A stretch of DNA of 64,000 nt, taken from Neisseriaceae bacterium (GTDB taxonomy: Bacteria > Pseudomonadota > Gammaproteobacteria > Burkholderiales > UBA11063). Made by a program: the position numbers and the translations under genes. This document shows, in pieces, positions 20,690 through 28,982 of this stretch; within the stretch, counting starts at the first letter, position 1; each line of letters opens with the position of its first letter. The stretch is taken from the NCBI GenBank assembly GCA_003963245.1, contig RXJX01000011.1, positions 837 through 64,836 on the forward strand, written 5' to 3'. The notes under the pieces are model-generated. The model had not been told where the DNA came from and did not search any database. It saw nothing but the letters and a program-made list of their open reading frames with translations.

Positions 20690-21964
20690 ATGCGAATGAA
20701 ATTAGCTGTAGCTATTAGCAGTGCTTTATTATTGAGTGCATGTGTCACTAGGACTATTAATAGTGATGGTTCGGTGCAAAGTACGGTAATTGATAAAAAT
20801 AAGTTATCTGACACGTATATCGATTTAGCCATTGAGTATCAGCAGCATAGCGCACCACAGGTTGCTCTGGAACGAGCAAATCTGGCAGTAAGTACGAAGG
20901 ATGATAATCCTAAGGCTTATATGATCCGCGCAATGATCTATCAACAGCTTGGGCAATATGATAAAGCTGAGCAGGATTTCAAAAAAGCACTATGGCTTGA
21001 TAGCAAGTATTCTGAAGATAATGTCAACTATGCAGTGTTTCTTTGCGATCAAAAGCGTTATTCAGAAGCAATGTATAATTTTAATCAGGCATTAGACAAT
21101 CCATTATATTTCACTCCGGAAATTGGCTATTATAGTCGCGGCAATTGTTACGCTAAGCAAGATAGCTTTGAGTCCGCAAATCGCGACTACTTAGCAGCAC
21201 TTAATTATAAGTCACCACCGCAAGACACTTATGTTGCATTATCTAGGCTTCAATTTAATCATCAGAACTATCAGCTAGCAAATTACTACTTGAATCGTTA
21301 TAATAGCTCACAAACCCCAGAGACAATGTGGCTGCATATTCAAATATTGCAGGCGATGATTGATCAAGGAGTGAGTTCCGCTAAGTATCGTGAATATAAT
21401 AGTTATCGAAAGACGCTTGGTCAATTATTAATTAAAAACTATGGTGATACGAAAGAAGCACAGCAGTATTTACTACAATATGATGCATCTGGTGCGCCAC
21501 TTCCTTCTCGTAAAAAAGCTTTGCCTGAAGCAAGCAGTGCAGTACTTCCTAATAATGCAGCACAATCAGTGACATTATTTGAATCACCTTCAGAAGCAGT
21601 CAAAACTGGTAGTCATAAAGCCAATACCTCTGCTAACGATACTTCTGCAGTGATTGTTGTTAAATCGGAACCTGTTGTTAATCAAGCTTCTGTTGCTGCA
21701 CCAAACGCAGTGCCAGCTACAGCTTCAAATAATACTAATGCTGCCGTTTCTGCTGCTGGTGTTTCTAGTCTAAGCAATGCTTCCGGTTCTTCTTCGGGTG
21801 TTAGTCAGAGTGGTTCACGCCGTTCGATAATAGTTAATTCCGGTGATACCCTCTATAGTATTAGCCGTAAATATTCAGTTCCGGTAGCAACACTACAAAA
21901 AATTAATAATATTGGTCCACGTGGGATTTTGATTGGTATGAAGCTATACCTTGATCCTCAATAG
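20690..21964 (+). CDS. pilF: PilF/PilW-like TPR lipoprotein with a C-terminal LysM domain
   Basis: 424 residues. Lipobox LSAC (Cys at about 18) predicts an outer-membrane lipoprotein. Residues 45-230 are tetratricopeptide repeats (e.g. AYMIRAMIYQQLGQYDKAEQ, NYAVFLCDQKRYSEAMYNF) like the type IV pilus pilotin PilF/PilW, which is encoded between rlmN and ispG in many proteobacteria. After a Ser/Ala/Asn-rich linker (about 270-375) comes a peptidoglycan-binding LysM domain (VNSGDTLYSISRKYSVPVATLQKIN, then GILIGMKLYL). PilF alone is usually about 250 residues, so the LysM extension is an addition. RodZ, which normally follows in this locus, is absent. Pilotin function is inferred from position and repeats. 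Confidence 0.75.
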   Translation: MRMKLAVAISSALLLSACVTRTINSDGSVQSTVIDKNKLSDTYIDLAIEYQQHSAPQVALERANLAVSTKDDNPKAYMIRAMIYQQLGQYDKAEQDFKKALWLDSKYSEDNVNYAVFLCDQKRYSEAMYNFNQALDNPLYFTPEIGYYSRGNCYAKQDSFESANRDYLAALNYKSPPQDTYVALSRLQFNHQNYQLANYYLNRYNSSQTPETMWLHIQILQAMIDQGVSSAKYREYNSYRKTLGQLLIKNYGDTKEAQQYLLQYDASGAPLPSRKKALPEASSAVLPNNAAQSVTLFESPSEAVKTGSHKANTSANDTSAVIVVKSEPVVNQASVAAPNAVPATASNNTNAAVSAAGVSSLSNASGSSSGVSQSGSRRSIIVNSGDTLYSISRKYSVPVATLQKINNIGPRGILIGMKLYLDPQ

Positions 21965-21980
21965 TGGCTAGGAGTAAAAA

Positions 21981-23186
21981 ATGTTGGCGCGTAGAAAGAC
22001 TTTTAATTGTAAAGTTGGTAATATTTGGGTAGGCAGTAATTACCCGGTTGTTGTTCAATCGATGACAAATACGGATACTGAAGATGCCTTAGGCAGCGCG
22101 ATTCAGATTGCCGATTTAGTGCGGGCTGGGTCAGAGATAGTTCGGATTACTGTGAATACAGTAGAAGCAGGAAATAAAATCCGCGAAATTAAGCAGCGCT
22201 TGGCGGATATGAACATTAATGTGCCAATAGTTGGTGATTTTCATTATAATGGACATAAAATTTTGGCAGAGAGTGACTGTGCCAAATACCTAGATAAGTA
22301 TCGAATTAATCCAGGGAATGTTGGTAAAGGTAGCAAGCGTGATGAACAGTTTGCTTATATGATTAATAGCGCAATTGAGCATGATAAACCAATCCGAATT
22401 GGTGTAAACTGGGGTTCATTAGATCAAGAGCTTTTGGCACAAATGCTGGATGCTAATGCTCGTTTGAGTACTCCATTGACATTAGAAGAAGTGATGCGTC
22501 GTGCATTGGTTGATTCTGCTTTACAAAGTGCTGAAAAAGCAATTGAGCTAGGTCTGTCTGAAGATCGGATTTTGCTTTCTTGTAAAGTTAGTCATGTTCA
22601 GGATTTGGTTTTGGTTTACCGTGATTTAGCTTCTAAGTGTCAATTCCCACTTCATCTTGGTTTAACTGAAGCAGGTATGGGCGCTAAAGGAATTGTCGCA
22701 TCGACAGCAGCTTTGTCAATTATTCTTCAAGAGGGAATTGGTGACACGATCCGGGTTTCACTAACACCGAAACCAAATGAGAGTCGAACGCAGGAAGTTG
22801 TTGTTGCACAGGAGATTTTACAGTCATTAGGGCTACGTGCTTTTGTACCGGAAGTGACTTCATGTCCGGGGTGTGGTCGTACTTCCAGTGATTATTTTCA
22901 GAAATTAGCCGATAAGATTCAAACTTACCTTCGTGAACAAATGCCCGTGTGGAAAACACTTTATCCTGGTGTGGAAGGACTTAAGGTTGCTGTAATGGGG
23001 TGTGTTGTGAATGGTCCTGGTGAGTCTAAGCTTGCTAATATCGGGATAAGTTTACCTGGGCGTGACGAATCTCCAGTAGCACCTGTCTTTATCGATGGGG
23101 AAAAAAGAATGACACTCAAAGGCGATCGTATTGCTGAAGAGTTTCAAGTAATTGTTGATGATTATATAAAAAATAAATATAGTTAA
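21981..23186 (+). CDS. ispG: 4-hydroxy-3-methylbut-2-en-1-yl diphosphate synthase
   Basis: Fe-S enzyme of the MEP isoprenoid pathway that reductively opens the cyclic diphosphate of MEcPP to HMBPP. It has 401 residues and a TIM-barrel part with [43 protein letters not shown] and HLGLTEAG. The C-terminal cluster domain carries the 4Fe-4S ligands in CPGCGRTS and [10 protein letters not shown]. Length matches the short (non-plastid) bacterial type. It lies 16 bases after pilF. Confidence 0.97.
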   Translation: MLARRKTFNCKVGNIWVGSNYPVVVQSMTNTDTEDALGSAIQIADLVRAGSEIVRITVNTVEAGNKIREIKQRLADMNINVPIVGDFHYNGHKILAESDCAKYLDKYRINPGNVGKGSKRDEQFAYMINSAIEHDKPIRIGVNWGSLDQELLAQMLDANARLSTPLTLEEVMRRALVDSALQSAEKAIELGLSEDRILLSCKVSHVQDLVLVYRDLASKCQFPLHLGLTEAGMGAKGIVASTAALSIILQEGIGDTIRVSLTPKPNESRTQEVVVAQEILQSLGLRAFVPEVTSCPGCGRTSSDYFQKLADKIQTYLREQMPVWKTLYPGVEGLKVAVMGCVVNGPGESKLANIGISLPGRDESPVAPVFIDGEKRMTLKGDRIAEEFQVIVDDYIKNKYS

Positions 23187-23188
23187 AA

Positions 23189-24283
23189 ATGCTCATTTTT
23201 CATCCACAGTATCGTGGATACTATAGACAAGCTTCAAGAGAACACCGCCGTAAAATTTTATACTCGGCATTGTTTGCTTGTCTGTTTATGTTGGTTGTTA
23301 TTGGCGGCCTTATCTTGTTGATGGTGCAGGAGAAACAGAGCGAAGAGAACTATATTCAGGAAAAAATAACGCAAACTCATGTGAGCCTGACTGCGGATAC
23401 TTTGGGTATTTTAAAAAAGAAACCAGTTCCTGCTAGAGTTATGTTAATTAGCATAGGTGACATTAATCTTAAAGAAAAGCAACTAATGCTTTATTTGGGA
23501 ATAACACTCCACTATAAGCCACAGCAATTTATTAGCGATCCTAATTTTGAAGTAGTCAATGCAGTCACTAATAATACTAAATTAGTGAAACAGCACTATA
23601 ACTCAGATGGCAGTCTTGATGCTCTTTATTTAGCACGAGTTCAGATTGAACCGTACTATTTAATGCCTTTATATCCAACAGATGTGCAATTGATTGCTCT
23701 ACGGCTTGCTGCAGCGGATATGGATAGTGATTATTATATTCAAGTAACAGATTTTCAAAATTATAGTCCGGAAATTGGTGATTATGCTCTGGTCAAAACT
23801 GGTTATGTTAATCAGATTGAAAGCTATCCGATTAATTTTGCGGAGAGTAATACCAGCTATTTTAACCGATTTAGTCGGGTATACCTAATCTATGATCATC
23901 AAAATATCTTGAATTATCTCAAGAATATTCAGTATATTCTGCTATCTCTTGGTTTGGCGGTTTGTTCTTTGTTGTTAAACACTCGCAAGCGTGGACCATA
24001 TATGGAGCGTTTTGGTCTGATTAGCGGTGCAGTTTTTGCGCTTGCTAGTAATATTTTCCAAATAAATGCAAGCGTTAAACCAATTAGCACATTTAGTGTA
24101 ATTGATTTGATTTCTGTGTTTACTGCAATTGTGATTATTGGTTCGTTTTTTACTACTCTGCGTTCGATTAAGTTTGCGGATGAAGATGGTTATGAAACCG
24201 CTAAATCGTTTGATGTGACAATGTTTTCAGTATTAGCAACATTTTCAATTTTATTTTTTATTTTAGTATATTTGGTCTTATAG
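23189..24283 (+). CDS. Predicted pentameric ligand-gated ion channel (pLGIC)-like membrane protein
   Basis: 364 residues. A basic N-terminus is followed by a signal-anchor helix (24-45), a beta-rich extracytoplasmic domain (about 75-240) and four helices (245-264, 272-292, 303-326, 342-364). The layout and local patterns match prokaryotic pLGICs: an opening strand pair (RVMLISIGDINLKEKQ, YLGITLHYKP), the equivalent of the yPfD-type turn (EPYYLMPLYPTDVQLIALRL), and M1, then an M2-M3 passage (AVFALASNIFQINASVKPIS, then FSVIDL). M4 closes the protein. An N-terminal membrane anchor is unusual for the family. The gene sits 2 bases after ispG and 10 before hisS, replacing nothing obvious. The fold call rests on pattern reading, not a search; an unrelated four-helix membrane protein is the alternative. 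Confidence 0.5.
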   Translation: MLIFHPQYRGYYRQASREHRRKILYSALFACLFMLVVIGGLILLMVQEKQSEENYIQEKITQTHVSLTADTLGILKKKPVPARVMLISIGDINLKEKQLMLYLGITLHYKPQQFISDPNFEVVNAVTNNTKLVKQHYNSDGSLDALYLARVQIEPYYLMPLYPTDVQLIALRLAAADMDSDYYIQVTDFQNYSPEIGDYALVKTGYVNQIESYPINFAESNTSYFNRFSRVYLIYDHQNILNYLKNIQYILLSLGLAVCSLLLNTRKRGPYMERFGLISGAVFALASNIFQINASVKPISTFSVIDLISVFTAIVIIGSFFTTLRSIKFADEDGYETAKSFDVTMFSVLATFSILFFILVYLVL

Positions 24284-24293
24284 AAAGTAGCAC

Positions 24294-25562
24294 ATGGCAG
24301 AAAAATTATCTGGCGTTAAAGGAATGAATGATATTCTTCCGGCAAATTCTCATCAATGGTTATGGCTGGAAGGGAAATTAAGTGCATGGTTAGCGCAATA
24401 TGGTTATAACAATATGCGTACCCCAATACTTGAGTCAACGCAGCTTTTTACTCGCTCAATTGGTGAAGTTACTGATATCGTTGAGAAAGAGATGTATAGT
24501 TTTGTTGATAGTCTAAATGGCGACAAACTTACGCTGCGTCCAGAAGGTACTGCTGGAGTTATTCGTGCTGTAGTTGAACATAGTTTACTTTATAACGCTA
24601 CACAAAAATTATGGTATATCGGGCCAATGTTCCGTCATGAGCGGCCACAAAAAGGACGTTATCGTCAATTTCACCAACTTGGTGTTGAGGCTCTTGGCTT
24701 TGCCGGACCTGACATTGATTGTGAAATCATCCTTATGCTTAGTCATTTATGGCAAATTCTTGGGCTTAACGGTGTTGAGTTGCATATTAATTGTCTAGGT
24801 AATAAAGAAGAGCGTTTGGCACATCGTCAAGCATTAATTAATTATTTTGAGCAACATCAGGAAATTTTGGATGAAGAGGCAAAACGTCGTCTTTATAGTA
24901 ATCCGCTAAGGATTTTGGATACTAAAAATCCTGCAATGCAAGAATTGGTAACGGCGGCGCCACGCTTAATTGATTACCTTGGTGAGGATTCGCTCAGCCA
25001 TTATAATGGCTGGAAGGCTGGTTTGGATGCTTTAAATATTGCCTATATTGAAAATCCGCGTTTGGTTCGAGGTTTAGATTATTATAATTTGTCTGTGTTT
25101 GAATGGGTTAGTAGTGATTTAGGTTCACAGTCAACAGTTTGTGGTGGTGGGCGCTATGATCCGCTTTTAGCTGAGCTTGGTGGTAAAGAGAATTTTGCAA
25201 TTGGCTATGGAATCGGTCTTGAACGGTTATTGTTAAGTCTGGAAGCTCAAAATAAATTACCTGCAAAACCTGCAAGCGATATCTATATTGTTAGCGATGG
25301 AGAGGGAACTACTTCTCTTGCTTTTAAATTAGCAGCTCAACTTCGTGAGAGTGGTTTTAGTGTAATTCAGAATTTTGGTGGTGGTAGTTTCAAAGCACAA
25401 TTCAAACGTGCAGATAATTCTGGATGCTCGTTAACTTTGGTGATTGGCGAAAACGAAGTTATGCAGCAGCAAGTTGTGGTAAAATCAATGGCGCTTAAAA
25501 CTCAGGAAGTGGTTGAGTTGGGAAATCTCATTGATAAAGTTAAACAATTAATAAATAGGTAA
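24294..25562 (+). CDS. hisS: Histidyl-tRNA synthetase
   Basis: Charges tRNA-His. Class II synthetase of 422 residues with motif 1 near the N-terminus ([26 protein letters not shown]), motif 2 ([21 protein letters not shown]), the histidine-specific blocks LVRGLDYY and VCGGGRYD, motif 3 ([13 protein letters not shown]) and a C-terminal anticodon-binding domain (about 325-422). It lies 10 bases after the pLGIC-like gene and 4 bases before yfgM, in the conserved ispG-hisS-yfgM-bamB-der order. Confidence 0.97.
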   Translation: MAEKLSGVKGMNDILPANSHQWLWLEGKLSAWLAQYGYNNMRTPILESTQLFTRSIGEVTDIVEKEMYSFVDSLNGDKLTLRPEGTAGVIRAVVEHSLLYNATQKLWYIGPMFRHERPQKGRYRQFHQLGVEALGFAGPDIDCEIILMLSHLWQILGLNGVELHINCLGNKEERLAHRQALINYFEQHQEILDEEAKRRLYSNPLRILDTKNPAMQELVTAAPRLIDYLGEDSLSHYNGWKAGLDALNIAYIENPRLVRGLDYYNLSVFEWVSSDLGSQSTVCGGGRYDPLLAELGGKENFAIGYGIGLERLLLSLEAQNKLPAKPASDIYIVSDGEGTTSLAFKLAAQLRESGFSVIQNFGGGSFKAQFKRADNSGCSLTLVIGENEVMQQQVVVKSMALKTQEVVELGNLIDKVKQLINR

Positions 25563-25566
25563 TGAA

Positions 25567-26199
25567 ATGGCTCATTTTGATTTAAATGAACAAGAACAGA
25601 TTGCAACGGTAAAATATTTCTGGAAAGACTGGGGCAAATATATTGCAGCAGTGGTAATACTTCTTATTCTTGGTTATGTTGGTAGTACTGCATATAACTG
25701 GTATAATGCTAAACAATCGGCTAAAGCCGCACAAATTTATGCAGGGGTAATCACTGCATTAAATAATGGTCAAGATGCTGAGGTATATAAAATTACCGAT
25801 CAACTAATTGCGGATTTGCCAAGCACTGAGGTTGCTTCTATGTCAGCGATGCAAGCAGCTAAATTATCGTTTACCAAGAAAAACTACGCTCAAGCAGAAA
25901 AATATTTGCTTTGGACTAAAGACAAATCTAGTGATAAATCTTTACAGTCTCTAGCTGCATTGCGTCTGGCAAGTGTTTATATCGATGAGAAAAAATTTGA
26001 TAAAGCGCGTGAAATGCTAAAAGTTAAACATGATTTATCTTTCGATGGCTTATTTTACGAGGGTCGTGGTGATATGTATATTGCAATGGGTGATTTAAAC
26101 AAAGCTCGTGATGCTTACAAAGAGGGCTTACAAAAAGCAGCTAATGATCCATCGACTCAACAAGCTATTCAAATGAAACTCGACATAATTGGGGGATAG
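25567..26199 (+). CDS. yfgM: YfgM-like TPR membrane protein (ancillary SecYEG translocon subunit)
   Basis: 210 residues with one N-terminal transmembrane helix (about 22-42, YIAAVVILLILGYVGSTAYNWY) and a periplasmic TPR-like domain (DLNEQEQIATVKYFWKDWGKY at the start is typical). YfgM in E. coli associates with SecYEG and PpiD and helps hand over secretory proteins. Position directly between hisS and bamB matches the family. bamB starts 7 bases after its stop. Confidence 0.9.
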   Translation: MAHFDLNEQEQIATVKYFWKDWGKYIAAVVILLILGYVGSTAYNWYNAKQSAKAAQIYAGVITALNNGQDAEVYKITDQLIADLPSTEVASMSAMQAAKLSFTKKNYAQAEKYLLWTKDKSSDKSLQSLAALRLASVYIDEKKFDKAREMLKVKHDLSFDGLFYEGRGDMYIAMGDLNKARDAYKEGLQKAANDPSTQQAIQMKLDIIGG

Positions 26200-26206
26200 T
26201 CTTTTG

Positions 26207-27343
26207 ATGAAGAAATTTATTCTCATCATAACCAGTAGCATTCTTGCTACTGGTTTAATTTCATGTTCGACGGATAATTCTCCGCAGCCTGAACCAATGC
26301 CCAAGATTCAAAATAGTGCAACTTTAAAATCGGGGTGGGTGCAAAGTTCACTTAAATTGAGTGCGGCTGGTAGTTTTGTACCAACCTTATTTGATAATGC
26401 AATTTTTACTGCAGATGATGATGGAAACATCTATAAATTAGATCCAACTGATGGCAGTATTATTAGTGAGTTTGAAGTTCATCGTGATCTGTCGAGTGGA
26501 ACTGGTGTTTCTGGTGGGGTAGTCTTTGTAACAACTAAAGATGCCTACTTATTAGCTGTTGATAAAGGTACGGGCAAAGTTCGTTGGCAAGCTCAATTAC
26601 CAACCGTGTCAATCGAAGCTCCTCAAGCAACGAATGATATTGTAATTGTGCGCACTAATGATGCTGAAGTTTTGGCATTTAATATCAATGATGGAACACC
26701 AGTTTGGAGCTACCAAAAACCAATTCCACCTTTGACGCTCAGAGTACAGAATACGTTTCAAGTAATTGGTAATGAAGTTGTAGTAGTTGGCTTACCTGGT
26801 GGTAAATTAGCGTTGTTAAATTTACATACTGGAACACCAATTTGGGAGAACTATATTGCTATACCTGAAGGTGCAACCGATTTAGATAAGATAACTGATA
26901 TAGGTATGCGACCAGTTTTGGATAATAAAACAATGTGTGTTGCCAGTTATAACGGCAAGATTGCCTGTTTAGACGCGATTTCAAGCAACGTAATCTGGCA
27001 GAAAAAATTTAGTACCACACAAGGCTTAGTGATAGATGAACAGAATGTTTACGCAGTGTCGCAAGATGGTGTTATTTATGCTTTTGACAAAGCTACTGGT
27101 GCGCAAATTTGGCAAAATAAGACAATGCAATATCGTAGCATGAGTATCCCTGTCATTTTGGGGAACGGTGTATTGGTTGTTGATAATGACGGCTATGTTC
27201 ATATGTTTAATCGTAATGACGGTCAGGAAATGGCGCGAATTAGTACTTCATTAACTGGTGGAGTATCCTATCCGGTGGTGCGCGATAATGGTGTAATATA
27301 TCAATCTGCTGGTGGGTATGTTGCGCTAATTAAGAATTATTAA
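26207..27343 (+). CDS. bamB: Outer-membrane assembly lipoprotein BamB
   Basis: 378 residues. Signal peptide with lipobox LISC (Cys at about 20) and an eight-bladed PQQ/WD-like propeller with recurring GxxxWxxxL-type strands (GKVRWQAQL, GTPVWSYQKP, GTPIWENYIA, SNVIWQKKF, GAQIWQNKT). BamB is the scaffold of the BAM complex that inserts outer-membrane beta-barrels. A TTG six codons upstream overlaps yfgM, but the ATG at 26207 lies behind GGGGGA (26191-26195) and opens a canonical signal peptide (MKKFILII), so it is preferred. Confidence 0.95.
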   Translation: MKKFILIITSSILATGLISCSTDNSPQPEPMPKIQNSATLKSGWVQSSLKLSAAGSFVPTLFDNAIFTADDDGNIYKLDPTDGSIISEFEVHRDLSSGTGVSGGVVFVTTKDAYLLAVDKGTGKVRWQAQLPTVSIEAPQATNDIVIVRTNDAEVLAFNINDGTPVWSYQKPIPPLTLRVQNTFQVIGNEVVVVGLPGGKLALLNLHTGTPIWENYIAIPEGATDLDKITDIGMRPVLDNKTMCVASYNGKIACLDAISSNVIWQKKFSTTQGLVIDEQNVYAVSQDGVIYAFDKATGAQIWQNKTMQYRSMSIPVILGNGVLVVDNDGYVHMFNRNDGQEMARISTSLTGGVSYPVVRDNGVIYQSAGGYVALIKNY

Positions 27344-27378
27344 GGTAACTGCTCGGACTATTTTGCAATAGTGTTGTT

Positions 27379-27422
27379 GCAATGCTCCTCATGTACCTTT
27401 TATGTACACTACGTCGCATTGC
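27379..27422. repeat. Palindromic element in the bamB-der gap
   Basis: Nested inverted repeats: GCAATGC (27379-27385) with GCATTGC (27416-27422), and TGTAC (27392-27396) with GTACA (27404-27408). There is no T tract. It looks like a dispersed palindromic intergenic repeat rather than a terminator. Only one copy was noticed in this window. Confidence 0.5.
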
Positions 27423-27493
27423 GCCTAGCTTTTGCTTCATATTCCGGCAGTTATGGACATGTATGTATGAGTACGTACTTATTAAGGAAATAT

Positions 27494-28825
27494 ATGAAGC
27501 CTACAATTGCTTTAGTTGGCAGACCCAACGTTGGCAAATCAACATTATTTAACCGTCTTACTCGTTCGCGTGATGCATTGGTTGCCGATTTTTCTGGTCT
27601 AACCCGTGACCGTCATTATGGAGTTGGACGAATTGGGCACAAACCATACATCTTGGTTGATACTGGTGGTTTTGAGCCACTAATTGACAGCGGTGTTATG
27701 TATGAAATGCTCCGTCAAGCTGAGCAAGCTATTTTTGAATCTGATGCTGTAATTTTTATGGTTGATGGGCGCAACGGGTTAACGCCACAAGATAAACTCA
27801 TTGCCAACAAACTTCGCACCTTGGATAAACCAATTTTTGTGGCAATTAATAAAGTTGAAGGTGTGGATAAGATTGTTGCGATTAGCGACTTCTACGAGCT
27901 TGGCTTGGAGAAAATGTATCCTCTTTCAGCAACACATGGCGATGGTGTACACAAGCTGATTGATGATGTCTTGCGTGGTTTTAAAAATACTACTGAAGAA
28001 GAGGAAGATGGTGAAAAAATTACTTTTGCAGTAGTTGGTCGCCCTAATGTTGGTAAATCCACGCTAGTAAATACGATTCTTGGTGAAGAGCGCGTAATTG
28101 CTTTTGACGAAGCTGGTACTACTCGCGATAGTATCTACATTGATTTTGAGCGTGGTGAGCAAAAATATACAATTATTGATACTGCTGGGATTCGTCGTAA
28201 AGGACGCGTTACCGATAAACTGGAGAAATTTTCAGTTTTGAAAGCCATTCAAGCAATAAGTGAGGCTCATGTAGTTGTTTTGGTGCTCGATGCTCATTTG
28301 GATATTGCAGAACAGGATGCAACTATTGTTGGTTATGCGCTTGAAGCTGGTAAATCAATTGTTGTTGCCGTCAATAAATGGGATCATTTAAGCGAAGAAC
28401 AAAGAACGACAATTAAAGATGATTTAAAAACTAAATTACACTTTTTAGATTTTGCTAAATATACCTATATTTCAGCATTATATAAAAAAGGGATCAGTGA
28501 ATTATTAAATTCAATTGATGCAGCGTATCATTCTGCGTTTATTAAATTGGCTACGCCGAAATTAACCCGTGTATTAAAAGAAGCGGTTAATCGTCAACCG
28601 CCAACGCATAAAGGTAATTTCCGTCCGAAGATGCGCTATGCACATCAGGGAGGTTCTAATCCACCGATTGTTATTATTCATGGCAATAGTTTGCAGTCTG
28701 TGCAACAAGCTTATACCAAATATTTGGAGCGTTCTTTCCGCAAAGTATTTGAGTTGACAGGTACGCCATTACGAATTGAGTATAAAAATAGTGATAATCC
28801 TTTTGAAGATCGTAAAAAAGCTTAA
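27494..28825 (+). CDS. der: Ribosome-associated GTPase Der (EngA)
   Basis: Essential double-GTPase for 50S ribosome assembly, 443 residues. Two G domains, each with G1 (GRPNVGKSTLFNRL and GRPNVGKSTLVNTI), G3 (DTGGFE and DTAGIR) and G4 (NKVEG and NKWDH), are followed by a KH-like C-terminal domain (FRPKMRYAHQGGSNPP). The frame is open 41 codons further upstream, but AAGGAAA at 27484-27490 and homology place the start at the ATG 27494. The 150-base gap after bamB holds a palindromic repeat. Confidence 0.97.
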   Translation: MKPTIALVGRPNVGKSTLFNRLTRSRDALVADFSGLTRDRHYGVGRIGHKPYILVDTGGFEPLIDSGVMYEMLRQAEQAIFESDAVIFMVDGRNGLTPQDKLIANKLRTLDKPIFVAINKVEGVDKIVAISDFYELGLEKMYPLSATHGDGVHKLIDDVLRGFKNTTEEEEDGEKITFAVVGRPNVGKSTLVNTILGEERVIAFDEAGTTRDSIYIDFERGEQKYTIIDTAGIRRKGRVTDKLEKFSVLKAIQAISEAHVVVLVLDAHLDIAEQDATIVGYALEAGKSIVVAVNKWDHLSEEQRTTIKDDLKTKLHFLDFAKYTYISALYKKGISELLNSIDAAYHSAFIKLATPKLTRVLKEAVNRQPPTHKGNFRPKMRYAHQGGSNPPIVIIHGNSLQSVQQAYTKYLERSFRKVFELTGTPLRIEYKNSDNPFEDRKKA

Positions 28826-28848
28826 TTGCAATTAATTTTGAAATAAGC

Positions 28849-28908
28849 ATAGCCACTGACTTAATTGTGTATAAAGGTATTACGATTAAATTCAGTGGCT
28901 ATTTTTTT
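28849..28908 (+). terminator. Terminator after der
   Basis: ATAGCCACTGA (28849-28859) pairs perfectly with TCAGTGGCTAT (28892-28902), extended by TTAAT/ATTAA inside the loop, followed by a T6-T7 tract. It ends the long ndk-to-der transcription unit. Confidence 0.9.
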
Positions 28909-28982
28909 ATGATACTTCTTCTAAGATTATAATAATGACAATATTGCTTAATAACTAGATAAATCTACTGGAGGAGTGATAA

